Shown here one piece after another: positions 15,695-23,099 of a stretch of DNA of 36,522 nucleotides. Location of the stretch: contig CAIPII010000162.1 in assembly GCA_903865035.1 (NCBI GenBank), positions 1 to 36,522 on the forward strand, in the 5' to 3' direction. The notes beneath the pieces are model-generated. The model ran no database searches and was not told the DNA's origin. It saw nothing but the letters and a program-made list of their open reading frames with translations. Positions within the stretch are counted from its first letter, which is position 1. Each line of letters begins with the position of its first letter. Position numbers and translations under genes: made by a program. This stretch comes from an uncultured Burkholderiales bacterium. Lineage in GTDB: Bacteria > Pseudomonadota > Gammaproteobacteria > Burkholderiales > Burkholderiaceae_C.

Positions 15695-15728
15695 GAGTCA
15701 TGGTTTTGTCACAATCGATGATTAAACT
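15695..15728 (+). promoter_or_regulatory. PHO-box-like promoter of exbD-tonB-receptor-exbB operon
   Basis: GAGTCATGGTTTTGTCAC (15695-15712) has the 7-4-7 PhoB layout; the first half is degenerate (5/7) and the second, TTGTCAC, is a 6/7 match. TAAACT (15723-15728) follows after exactly 10 nt, the canonical spacing. The predicted mRNA start would fall at or next to the exbD ATG (15735), implying a leaderless transcript, which agrees with the absence of a Shine-Dalgarno. Confidence 0.55.
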
Positions 15729-15734
15729 TTGGGC

Positions 15735-16169
15735 ATGCGTAGATTCCCTAATCAGCCCAGAAAAAGAACACGGATTGAAATCATCCCCATGATTGACGTG
15801 ATGATGTTCTTGCTGGTCTTTTTTGTACTAATTAGTATTAATGTGATACCCGCTTTGGGTCTCAAAATGAAGTTGCCCCAATCCTCGCAAGCTCGTGAGG
15901 ACCATCCTCCCAAGAGAGTGATCCTGGGGATATCTGCTCAAGGTGAGTTTTTGTTGGATGGGGTTGAGTTCCGGTCCCTTGAGTCCATGCAGCCAAGTTT
16001 GATCAAATTAAGGGATGAAGCCTCAGCGAATGGTGGCGATGTCAAGAAGAATTTGGTCGTCATCATCAATGGAGACCAGGAATCCAAGTTGCAGCAATTG
16101 GTTGATGTGATGGATTTGCTCAAGTCCAACGGTATTGATTCAATGACCATAGCATCGAAGAAGAAATAA
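15735..16169 (+). CDS. exbD: ExbD/TolR-family biopolymer transport protein
   Basis: Inner-membrane energy-transducing protein of a TonB system, 144 aa. A short basic cytoplasmic N-terminus (MRRFPNQPRKRTRIEI) leads into one transmembrane helix, IPMIDVMMFLLVFFVLISINV. This contains the conserved aspartate that conducts protons in ExbD. The rest is a periplasmic TolR/ExbD domain (VILGISAQGEFLLDGVEF, KNLVVIINGDQESKLQQLVDVMDLLKSNGIDSMTIAS). ATG 15735 is preferred to the in-frame TTG at 15729; neither has a ribosome site. It is first in an exbD-tonB-receptor-exbB operon, 4 nt before tonB. The gene order is unusual, because exbB normally precedes exbD. Confidence 0.9.
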   Translation: MRRFPNQPRKRTRIEIIPMIDVMMFLLVFFVLISINVIPALGLKMKLPQSSQAREDHPPKRVILGISAQGEFLLDGVEFRSLESMQPSLIKLRDEASANGGDVKKNLVVIINGDQESKLQQLVDVMDLLKSNGIDSMTIASKKK

Positions 16170-16173
16170 CACG

Positions 16174-16857
16174 ATGGAGGCCGTTCTCAATTGGACCTAT
16201 CAAAAGCGAGAGCCAATTTCAGTTGGAAGTGCTCTGTCTTTTGCCATTTTGGTGTTGCTGCTCATCAATTTTGCCTCCATCCCATCGGTTCGTCCTGACG
16301 AAAACGAAATGACCGCATTCTTGGATCTTCCGCCTGAGGTCAAGCCGCCTGTTGAGCAGCCCAAGAAAATCACTCAAGAGCAGCCCATGGTCAAGCCTCT
16401 GCCAGTGGCAACACCCTTGAGCAAGAATCCAGATCCTGTGGACACTCCAGCTCCTGCCAAGGTCCAAGAGTTTCACCCCAGTGTGCCCGTTGCGCCTCCT
16501 GTGCCGGTCGCTGCAACCCCAACTCCGGTTACACCCCCGGTCAAGAGTCAACCCACTGTTGAAAATACCTATGTTGCTGAGCTCAAAGCGTATTTGGAAA
16601 AAATCAAGAAATACCCCAGCTCTCGTGAGTCGAGACTGACCCATCCACAAGGCAGCGTTGGTTTGTCTTTGGTGATTTCCAGAAGCGGTCAATTGCAGGA
16701 GATTCGAGTTGTCTCTACTTCTCACTCCAATTTATTGGATGGGGAGGCCATCAAGACCATCAAAGCAGGTTCTCTACCTGCTTTTCCCGAGCAAGCCTTT
16801 GCTGGTGAAAGTACCCATGAGTTCAGGGTGAACATGGAGTATTCGATCGATCCTTGA
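16174..16857 (+). CDS. tonB: TonB energy-transducing protein
   Basis: Periplasm-spanning protein of 227 aa that carries proton-motive energy from ExbB/ExbD to an outer-membrane receptor. It has a cytoplasmic N-terminus, one transmembrane helix (SVGSALSFAILVLLLINFASI, about residues 17-37), then a Pro/Val/Lys-rich spacer (EVKPPVEQPKK...VPVAPPVPVAATPTPVTPP). A C-terminal TonB domain follows: YVAELKAYLEKIKKYPSSRESRLTHPQGSVGLSLVISRSGQL and ends with HEFRVNMEYSIDP. YP in KKYPSSRE is the usual signature. The encoded partner is presumably the receptor whose gene starts 64 nt downstream, making this a dedicated TonB rather than the housekeeping copy. Confidence 0.9.
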   Translation: MEAVLNWTYQKREPISVGSALSFAILVLLLINFASIPSVRPDENEMTAFLDLPPEVKPPVEQPKKITQEQPMVKPLPVATPLSKNPDPVDTPAPAKVQEFHPSVPVAPPVPVAATPTPVTPPVKSQPTVENTYVAELKAYLEKIKKYPSSRESRLTHPQGSVGLSLVISRSGQLQEIRVVSTSHSNLLDGEAIKTIKAGSLPAFPEQAFAGESTHEFRVNMEYSIDP

Positions 16858-16921
16858 GCCACCCATGCTCATTGATCCTGTTTGTTTTCGTTGATTTTGT
16901 TTTTGTTTATTAGGAGTTTTC

Positions 16922-19315
16922 ATGAAGAAGTCTAAGCAAGTGTTTAAGTTATCGCTATTGAGCGTTGCTTTGTTGGGAATGGGCTACTTGACGTCAGTCC
17001 AAGCTCAATCTTCTGCAACCAACGTCGGAACTGTCAAAATTTCTGGCGAGGGTGACTCATTGGGCAATGGCCTTTTGATCGATGAAGATGGTGTTAAAAA
17101 TAAAAGCACCGTGACCAAAGCCGCCATTGACAAAGAAAGGCCAACGGCCAACCCTTTTCAGCTCTTGAATTTGGAGCCTGGCGTTAACGCTTACAGCTAC
17201 GACGCAACAGGCCTCTTTGGTGGCAACATGCGTGTTCGTGGTTTCAACAGCGACGAGATGGGCTTCACAATCAATGGCGCTCCTGTGAACGATTCAGGTA
17301 ATTTTGCTGTTTACCCCCAAGAATACGCCGATGTCGAAAATTTGTGTGAAATCTCCATCACACAAGGCTCTGTCGACACAGAAGCTCCTCACGTTGGTGC
17401 CTCAGGTGGTAACGTGGGTATGGTGAGCTGCTCACCCAAAGACAAGTTTGGCGGTAAAGTGTCTATGTCCTTGGGTGACTTGTCATTCAAGCGCGGATAC
17501 ATGAGAGTCGATACAGGCTTGATCGGAACAGAGCATCCCTTTAAGGCCTACGCTTCCTACTCAAACGCTTCAGTTAACAAGTTCAAGGGTCCTGGTCAAG
17601 CCAACAAGGATCACGTGGACACAGGTTTTGATTGGAAGTTGACCGATGACACTTCCTTGAACACCAACCTCTTGTACAACTATCAGTTGAACAACAACTA
17701 TTTGACATTGACAAAGGCTGAGTTTGCACAAAATCCAAACTTGGACTTTTCTCCCAATGTTCCCCAGCATTTGACCAGCGGATCTGAGAGTGGAACCAAT
17801 TCCTTTGGAACAAGCAGCGCCACTGCTACAGGCGTTCGTGCACAAACGGCTTATGCTGGCTACTCACTCAATCCGTTTCAAAATTACTTGTTCACATCTA
17901 GACTCCAAAGTCGCATTGATGATGTCTTGACATTGAGTGCTGAGCCTTACTACTGGTATGGCTACGGTACAGGTGGAACTGAGCAAAACACGTTGACAGA
18001 AGGTACAACCGGATTTGCCGGTGGCATCAGTAACTTCACCACCAACGGCAACAACGGAACTGTGGTCGGCGTTTACAAGGGCTCTGTCACCGAGACCAAG
18101 CGTCCTGGCGTTACATTCAAAGCCAATTACAACCTTGACAACCAAAAGATCATGGCTGGATTGTGGCTCGAGCAAGCCAATCACCGTCAAACACAACCAG
18201 CAACCACAGTCACCAACGCCGGTGGCATTGGTGACTTGTGGCTTGCAACGGGTTTGATCACTTACAACAACGGCTCTTTGTACGAAGGCCGCAATTACTT
18301 GACTCAAAACGTAGCCTACTCAGCATTCTTGCAAGACACCATCACCATGGGTCAGCTTGATGTGAATGCTGGCATCCGCTACACATCGTTGAAGCGTGAT
18401 TTCACGAACTACGCATCAAGTGGTTCAGGCTTGGGAGCCAATTACACAGCATCTGCCACTTATGCCAAACCTTTGGCATCGATTGGTGCGCGCTACAAAT
18501 TCAACGAAGAGTTACAAGCTTATGGTAACGTTTCTCAAAACCAGAGAACACCCAGCAACTTCGTGTTGTCAGGTTGGGTAACCGGTGGAACGATTGTCAA
18601 CGGAGCATTGACTGGCTTCACATTGAATCCAAACACTGCGATTCAAGCTGAGACCTCCACCACGTATGAAGGTGGCATGCGCTTCAACAACGATAGCGTG
18701 AAGGGTTCAGTGGCCTTGTTTGATGTTGAATTCAAAAATCGCATTGCCTCTGGTTACAACCCAACCACAGCAACCACTACCGATTACAACGTGGGTGACT
18801 CACGCATGAAGGGTGTGGAGTTGCAGTTGGGTACAAAACCCGTTAAAGGTTGGAGTTTGTTTGGTTCAGCAACTTACACACAAAGCACAATCCTTAACAA
18901 CTACCCCGCAACATCAACAAGCACTTTGCCAACCTCAGGTGCGACTTTCCCTGACACACCTTTGTGGATGTACTCTGCTTCAGTGCAGTACGCCAGCGGA
19001 CCTTACATGGCTGCTTTGAACGGCAAATACACTGGCAAGCGTTACACAACACTCGTCAACGATGAGTATTTGGATGCTTACACAGTTTTTGACTTCAACG
19101 CAGGATACCGTTTCCCCTCAGGCACCTTCCTCAAAGAGCCAACAGTGCGCTTGAACATGTCTAACATCTTCAATGCCAAGTATTTGTTGGCCAATTCTGG
19201 AAGCGGATCAAGCATCACAACCACAGTCAACACCAGTGCAACTGGCGGCGGTATCCCAACTTACTACGTTGGTGCACCAAGGTTTGTGAGCGTTTCCTTC
19301 ACATCTGACTTCTGA
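16922..19315 (+). CDS. TonB-dependent outer-membrane receptor
   Basis: Outer-membrane gated channel of 797 aa. It has a signal peptide (MKKSKQVFKLSLLSVALLGMGYLTSVQAQ) and a TonB-box-like GTVKISG. A plug domain follows (NPFQLLNLEPGVNAYSYDATGLFGGNMRVRGFNSDEMGFTINGAPVN), and then a 22-strand-type barrel ending in phenylalanine (FVSVSFTSDF), the usual outer-membrane terminal signal. The plug contains a Cys pair (ENLCEISI and GMVSCSPK) that may form a disulfide. YAGAPRF-like YYVGAPRFVSV is typical of the last strands. The ATG has a strong site, TAGGAG. The receptor is flanked by its own TonB, ExbD and ExbB genes. The ligand is not readable from sequence; the PHO-like promoter would favour a phosphorus-containing compound, while the neighbourhood otherwise suggests organic acids. 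Confidence 0.92.
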   Translation: MKKSKQVFKLSLLSVALLGMGYLTSVQAQSSATNVGTVKISGEGDSLGNGLLIDEDGVKNKSTVTKAAIDKERPTANPFQLLNLEPGVNAYSYDATGLFGGNMRVRGFNSDEMGFTINGAPVNDSGNFAVYPQEYADVENLCEISITQGSVDTEAPHVGASGGNVGMVSCSPKDKFGGKVSMSLGDLSFKRGYMRVDTGLIGTEHPFKAYASYSNASVNKFKGPGQANKDHVDTGFDWKLTDDTSLNTNLLYNYQLNNNYLTLTKAEFAQNPNLDFSPNVPQHLTSGSESGTNSFGTSSATATGVRAQTAYAGYSLNPFQNYLFTSRLQSRIDDVLTLSAEPYYWYGYGTGGTEQNTLTEGTTGFAGGISNFTTNGNNGTVVGVYKGSVTETKRPGVTFKANYNLDNQKIMAGLWLEQANHRQTQPATTVTNAGGIGDLWLATGLITYNNGSLYEGRNYLTQNVAYSAFLQDTITMGQLDVNAGIRYTSLKRDFTNYASSGSGLGANYTASATYAKPLASIGARYKFNEELQAYGNVSQNQRTPSNFVLSGWVTGGTIVNGALTGFTLNPNTAIQAETSTTYEGGMRFNNDSVKGSVALFDVEFKNRIASGYNPTTATTTDYNVGDSRMKGVELQLGTKPVKGWSLFGSATYTQSTILNNYPATSTSTLPTSGATFPDTPLWMYSASVQYASGPYMAALNGKYTGKRYTTLVNDEYLDAYTVFDFNAGYRFPSGTFLKEPTVRLNMSNIFNAKYLLANSGSGSSITTTVNTSATGGGIPTYYVGAPRFVSVSFTSDF

Positions 19316-19320
19316 TCGCC

Positions 19321-19881
19321 ATGACTGAATTTTTGCACCAAGCTTCCTTTGGTTTGATGATCATATCGGCCATCATTGCAGCTGTAGTGAGCATTGAGCG
19401 AACTATATTTTCGGGAATGAATTTGCGTCGTGCCAAGTCCTTGGTGGCCAACATTGACTCGCAAACGACAGACATCAAATCTCTTTTGGGTGATGATGTT
19501 GTTTCTGAAATGGTGCAAAAAATCATCTCCGATAAAGTCAAGAGCTTGCCTCCTGCCGTGATGCAAGATCATGCCGATGCAGCATTCATTCATGCAAAAG
19601 ACGAGCTTGGCTCAAGACTGTGGATACTCGATACGATCGTGACTGCAGCTCCATTGATGGGGTTGCTTGGAACGATTTTTGGCATCGTTGACACCTTCTT
19701 GGCCTTGTCAAAGTCTGGTATGTCTGATCCCGCGGGTGTGAGTGCAGGCATTGGTACTGCACTTTATGCCACGGCACTGGGTATCTCCATTGCATTGGTG
19801 GGATTGTTTGCCTTCAATTACTTGAGTGTCAAAAATGAGCGCATTGGTGAGTATTTGAAAATGCTCATCCTCAGACTCTAA
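19321..19881 (+). CDS. exbB: ExbB/MotA/TolQ-family proton channel protein
   Basis: Inner-membrane proton-channel subunit of the TonB motor, 186 aa, somewhat shorter than most ExbB proteins. A first transmembrane helix is at the N-terminus (FGLMIISAIIAAVVSIERTIF). After a cytoplasmic loop come the two conserved helices, WILDTIVTAAPLMGLLGTIFGIVDTFLAL and AGIGTALYATALGISIALVGLFAFNYL; TAAPLMGLLGTI.G and IGTALYATALGI are the family signatures. It starts 5 nt after the receptor stop, so it is in the same operon, separated from exbD by tonB and the receptor gene. A terminator follows. No other energising genes are nearby, so the four genes look like a self-contained uptake system. Confidence 0.9.
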   Translation: MTEFLHQASFGLMIISAIIAAVVSIERTIFSGMNLRRAKSLVANIDSQTTDIKSLLGDDVVSEMVQKIISDKVKSLPPAVMQDHADAAFIHAKDELGSRLWILDTIVTAAPLMGLLGTIFGIVDTFLALSKSGMSDPAGVSAGIGTALYATALGISIALVGLFAFNYLSVKNERIGEYLKMLILRL

Positions 19882-19905
19882 ATTTGATTCAATTTTCTCC
19901 ACTCG

Positions 19906-19940
19906 CGCCTAGTCTCATTTGAGTCTAGGCGTTTTTTTTT
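19906..19940 (+). terminator. Rho-independent terminator of the TonB operon
   Basis: CGCCTAGTCTC pairs with GAGTCTAGGCG across an ATTT loop, with one internal T-T mismatch. Nine Ts follow at 19932-19940. It lies 24 nt after exbB and closes the exbD-tonB-receptor-exbB operon. Confidence 0.9.
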
Positions 19941-20076
19941 AGGTGAGGATTTATTTCTTGACGGCAAAGACGCGATGCATGAGTTTTCCTGACATACATC
20001 AATACTCTTGATTGCGCAGGCCCTAAACTCAAGCTTGTCCATGAAACGCATTGGATCAGTTCAATCGGTCAGTCTA

Positions 20077-20083
20077 TAGGAGG
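20077..20083 (+). promoter_or_regulatory. strong ribosome binding site TAGGAGG that fixes the next start
   Basis: TAGGAGG ends 6 nt before the ATG at 20090. It shows that translation starts there and not at the in-frame TTG at 20051. Confidence 0.85.
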
Positions 20084-20089
20084 CGCAAA

Positions 20090-20449
20090 ATGAGTCCCGA
20101 GCAACTTCAAAATCAGAAATTCAAACTTGAATCCAGCCTGCATGAATTGAGATCTCGACTGGTGATCAGTAGAGGTGGAGAACTCGATCGCGTGCAGGCC
20201 GCCTATGATCACTACAACCGCTCAGATTCAAGTCATGCACAACTCATTACAGACAAAGATTTGGATTTTCAGCTCAGTGAAATTGAGATTGAAAAGTTAA
20301 ACCAAGTTGAATTGGCCCTGCTAAGAATCCAATCCAACACCTATGGGCTATGCTTGACTTGTCATAAGTTGATTGCACTCGAGCGCTTGATTGCCATGCC
20401 AGAAGCCAGATTGTGCATCTCTTGTGAATCGATCGAGCACCAGCCTTGA
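20090..20449 (+). CDS. DksA/TraR-family C4 zinc-finger protein
   Basis: Small cytoplasmic protein of 119 aa. It has a helical N-terminal half (QNQKFKLESSLHELRSRL...LDFQLSEIEIEKLNQVELALLRIQ) and a C4 zinc finger: YGLCLTCHKLIALERL.AMPEARLCISCES, with Cys88, Cys91, Cys109 and Cys112. The finger layout and the preceding coiled coil match DksA/TraR proteins, which bind RNA polymerase in its secondary channel. The coiled-coil tip lacks the usual DksA Asp pair as far as I can tell; residues there read SRGGELDRV. A regulatory role is likely but it need not be a stringent-response factor. It stands alone between the TonB-operon terminator and a convergent transglycosylase gene. Confidence 0.8.
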   Translation: MSPEQLQNQKFKLESSLHELRSRLVISRGGELDRVQAAYDHYNRSDSSHAQLITDKDLDFQLSEIEIEKLNQVELALLRIQSNTYGLCLTCHKLIALERLIAMPEARLCISCESIEHQP

Positions 20450-20486
20450 GCCTTAGACTTGGTGGTGTCACTTCAAGTGAATCCAT

Positions 20487-20504
20487 TTCAATGAGTTCAT
20501 TGAA
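20487..20504. repeat. inverted repeat between convergent genes
   Basis: TTCAATGA and TCATTGAA are perfect complements separated by GT. The element sits between the stops of the DksA-like gene and the transglycosylase gene. It lacks a T-run, so a terminator role is uncertain. Confidence 0.4.
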
Positions 20505-20518
20505 TGCCGCAGCTTGAT

Positions 20519-21139
20519 TCACGGCTGAAGTGAAGGTACCAGGCGTTTTGGACCAGTTAGAACCTTATCTGCCACCAGTTGGTTGAATAAAAGCACTTGA
20601 TATCTGCTGTTGTAATAGGGTGTGGTGGAGTGGTAGGCGGCAACCCCAAACCAAGTGTTGCCAAACTGATTGATCCCTTTTTTGAGTTGCCAGGCTGTGA
20701 CATATGTGGCCACACAGTCATTGAGCAAATGCTCAGGCGCTATGCCAAATTTTGCCAGTTCAGTGAAGTGACTTGAGTTCAAGCCACCCAAGCCCACATC
20801 GATCGTGCCATTCTTATTTTGATTGATGGCCAAGGGGTTCATGTTTGACTCAACCATCAAAATGGCTTGCAAGATAGATGGATTAACGCCGTGAAATGAG
20901 GCTGCATGCTCAATGCATTTGCCATCGCTTTTAATGGCCGGGCTTTCTTGAGCCTTTTTTGGGCTTGAGGCGTGCCAATCTCTTGGTGAGGGCCATGCGA
21001 TGCTCAGGGACGGCCTTGCTGCTTCGATTGGGAGATTGTCGCTGCCTGCAGTTAAAACTTGTGAATACCCAGAAATCGATGGTCCAAGCAATAAGACGCA
21101 TCGCAATAATTTGAACATCGCATCAGGGTTGAAATTCAT
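20519..21139 (-). CDS. lytic transglycosylase, VirB1/IagB-like
   Basis: Predicted periplasmic muramidase of 206 aa that cleaves peptidoglycan. A hydrophobic N-terminus (FKLLRCVLLLGPSISGYSQ) acts as a signal peptide. After a variable linker comes the SLT core: CIEHAASFHGVNPSILQAILMVESNMNPLAINQNKNGTIDVGLGGLNSSHF, with catalytic Glu97, and later WFGVAAYHSTTPYYNSRYQ. NPLAINxN.NGT.DVGLxxxNSSHF is the signature of the IagB/VirB1/PilT-like group that opens the wall for secretion systems or pili; none is encoded in the window. The normally conserved Q in GLMQIN is Gly-Gly here (GLGGLN). The ATG at 21139 or at 21118 could be the start. It is downstream of the amidohydrolase operon but separated by a terminator. 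Confidence 0.82.
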   Translation of the reverse strand: MNFNPDAMFKLLRCVLLLGPSISGYSQVLTAGSDNLPIEAARPSLSIAWPSPRDWHASSPKKAQESPAIKSDGKCIEHAASFHGVNPSILQAILMVESNMNPLAINQNKNGTIDVGLGGLNSSHFTELAKFGIAPEHLLNDCVATYVTAWQLKKGINQFGNTWFGVAAYHSTTPYYNSRYQVLLFNQLVADKVLTGPKRLVPSLQP

Positions 21140-21158
21140 CGCTAGAAGTGGTCAATTG

Positions 21159-21197
21159 AAAAATCCACATCAAGCACAAGAACAGGCTCGATGTGGA
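21159..21197 (-). terminator. Rho-independent terminator of the TctC-SnoaL-amidohydrolase operon
   Basis: On the minus strand a 12-bp stem (TCCACATCGAGC with GCTTGATGTGGA, one G-T pair) and a 10-nt loop are followed by TTTTT. It lies 50 nt after the amidohydrolase stop and just before the transglycosylase start. Confidence 0.8.
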
Positions 21198-21247
21198 CTT
21201 CATTTTGACAGAGTTTTTTCAAACCCTGGTGTGGAAAAAAAACCGTT

Positions 21248-22390
21248 TTAGATGGTTTTCAGATTTGGCATGATGCGCAGGGCGTTCTCACGGTCAATGG
21301 CCATTCTCTCGGCTGGCGTGAAGTTTCTTGCAGCCAAACCCTCGCGCACATCAGAGGCTCTGCGGTAGGGGAAATCGCTGCCAAAGAGAATGTGTGAAGT
21401 CGGAATCAAGGCCCTCAATGCGGCAATCGCACCCTCGTGATGCCCTTGAGCGGTGTCGTAGTAGAAGTGCTGAACTTCTGCCAAGACCCCATTGGGCATG
21501 ACCTTTTTGGCCTCGTCTTTCATGTCAAACTCTTGCCTCGTAAAGCGACTCCAAAGGAACGGCATTGTGCCTCCACTGTGTGACCAAATCCAATTGATAT
21601 TGGGATATTTATTTGATGCACCACCAAACACCATGCTGGCAATCGTGCGAGTTGTGTCGGTGGCAAACTCAATGGCAGCGGGTGGGAGCCACTCGGCAAA
21701 TGGATTTTTACAGCAAGCCGCCAAGAGTGGGTGAACGTATATGGTTGCACGTCGTTTATTGAGTTCCTCCCAAATCGGCCAAAACCGCTTGTCGCCCAAA
21801 TATTTATCGCCATAGCTCGTCATCAGGCCAATGCCATCGGCTTTCAAGGTGTCCATTGCATACTCAATTTCTTTGAGACTGCCCTCTGTGTCCATGAGCG
21901 GCAATGTGGCAAAGGAGCCAAAGCGGCCCGGATAGTCTCTGGACATTTGAGCTGCGTACTCATTGGCTTCCCTGGCCAATCGTCGATCCAAATCTTTGTT
22001 GTTGAAGAATGCTCCGGGCTGCATCAAAGCAACCACTGAGGTTGCAATACCATTCATGTCCATTTCTTCAATGGACTTTTGGGGAGACCAAGGGGGAGCG
22101 CCAGAGCCGTCGAATTTTTTCAACTCTGCCAAATAATTGGGAGGACAGATGTGGTGGTGAATGTCAATGCGGTGTGGCTTGACCGGTGTGCTTTGAGCCA
22201 AAGCGCTCGATGATGCTCCTGGCGTTGCAAGAAGGCCTGTGCCTACACTGGCGAGTGAAGCCAGTGCTCCAACAGAGCCCAAGCCGGTTAAAAACCCGCG
22301 TCGACTTGCGTTGGGGCTCATGCATGGGTCAGTGGCTCCTGGATTGAGCAAAATTCCAGATTGATCGCAGCTGCAACGGTAGGGTTTCAT
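21248..22390 (-). CDS. Tat-exported amidohydrolase 2-family enzyme, probable decarboxylase
   Basis: Amidohydrolase-superfamily enzyme of 380 aa related to ACMSD, 6-methylsalicylate and gamma-resorcylate decarboxylases. The metal site looks complete: RIDIHHH (Asp76, His78, His80), IYVHP (His220), WIWSHSGG (His271) and LFGSDFPY (Asp339). It carries a twin-arginine signal (ASRRGFLTGLGSVGALASLASVG, Arg30-Arg31, cleavage near SALAQ), so the folded metalloenzyme should act in the periplasm, which is unusual for this family. The first 23 residues contain three Cys and look odd. ATG 22390 has AGGAG 10 nt upstream, while an ATG at 22321 (MSPNASRRGFL) is a credible alternative. It is the last gene of an operon behind a SnoaL-like gene and a TctC receptor. 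The substrate is unknown. Confidence 0.85.
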   Translation of the reverse strand: MKPYRCSCDQSGILLNPGATDPCMSPNASRRGFLTGLGSVGALASLASVGTGLLATPGASSSALAQSTPVKPHRIDIHHHICPPNYLAELKKFDGSGAPPWSPQKSIEEMDMNGIATSVVALMQPGAFFNNKDLDRRLAREANEYAAQMSRDYPGRFGSFATLPLMDTEGSLKEIEYAMDTLKADGIGLMTSYGDKYLGDKRFWPIWEELNKRRATIYVHPLLAACCKNPFAEWLPPAAIEFATDTTRTIASMVFGGASNKYPNINWIWSHSGGTMPFLWSRFTRQEFDMKDEAKKVMPNGVLAEVQHFYYDTAQGHHEGAIAALRALIPTSHILFGSDFPYRRASDVREGLAARNFTPAERMAIDRENALRIMPNLKTI

Positions 22391-22472
22391 GGTGCACTGT
22401 CTCCTAAGGGTGGGGGTTGATGGAGGTAACTTAAAGGGATTGTTTTGCCAAATGGGTGAGCTTGACTTGGAT

Positions 22473-23072
22473 TCACGAATTCAGCCACGATTGACCCTCT
22501 TGGATCAATTTTTCAAGGGCTGCACCACGAGAAGTGGCCAACTCAGTGCTCACGTTTGCCCCGTGCGAACTTTGAAGGTAAGCCAAATGCTGGTAGCCCT
22601 CGGGGAATTGATTCAATCGCAACGTGTCTAGCTTTAAAGTCGCACCTGGATCGACCAAATCCATGCGATCTTTTTCATAGATGACATTTCGCTTGAGAAT
22701 TCTCCAGTGTCCATCCCGTTTTTCAACACGGTCGTAGAAACGGCCCGTGCAAGTGATGTCCACATCCAAGCCTTGAAGTTGTCCGCGCACCATGATGGAC
22801 ATGCGAGTTTGTGCAATGGCTTTGTGTCCATGAATGGTGCTCACCGTTCCACCCAAAAAGTGCTGACTGCTCGAGCCTTTTCTCCACGAGTCCTGAACCG
22901 CCAAAATAAAGTCAGTGAAACTCCCATCGAACCAAGTGGCTGTCATGTGTGCATCTGGATGTACCGTGCTTTTGAGACCTGCCCAGTCACCCGTGTCACG
23001 GTACAAGGCCCAACTTTGAACCACATCGTGAATGGCCAGTTTTTCAAGAAAAATATCGCTGGGAAGGTTCAT
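22473..23072 (-). CDS. SnoaL/NTF2-like domain protein
   Basis: A 199-aa protein whose first 130 residues fit the SnoaL_4/NTF2-like cone fold: LAIHDVVQSWALYRDTGDWAGLKSTVHPDAHMTATWFDGSFTDFI and FYDRVEKRDGHWRILKRNVIYEKDRMD. The fold is shared by polyketide cyclases, LinA-type dehydrochlorinases and ring-hydroxylating dioxygenase small subunits. His15, Asp16 and nearby polar residues could form a catalytic pair, but function cannot be assigned. There is no signal peptide, so it should be cytoplasmic even though the partner amidohydrolase is exported. It lies 27 nt after the TctC gene and 82 nt before the amidohydrolase gene. A C-terminal 60-residue helical extension is specific to this protein. 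Confidence 0.75.
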   Translation of the reverse strand: MNLPSDIFLEKLAIHDVVQSWALYRDTGDWAGLKSTVHPDAHMTATWFDGSFTDFILAVQDSWRKGSSSQHFLGGTVSTIHGHKAIAQTRMSIMVRGQLQGLDVDITCTGRFYDRVEKRDGHWRILKRNVIYEKDRMDLVDPGATLKLDTLRLNQFPEGYQHLAYLQSSHGANVSTELATSRGAALEKLIQEGQSWLNS

Positions 23073-23099
23073 TTTAATTTTTGCTCTTCATTGAAAGGG

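Noticed and set aside
15556-15734. Fur box upstream of the TonB operon
   Set aside because: I looked for a GATAATGATAATCATTATC-like palindrome on both strands and saw none.
16219-16725. Minus-strand ORF of 168 codons opposite tonB
   Set aside because: Low-complexity translation produced by the proline-rich spacer codons of tonB; no start signal.
20051-20089. TTG start for the DksA-like protein
   Set aside because: TAGGAGG at 20077-20083 lies inside this extension and fits the ATG at 20090.
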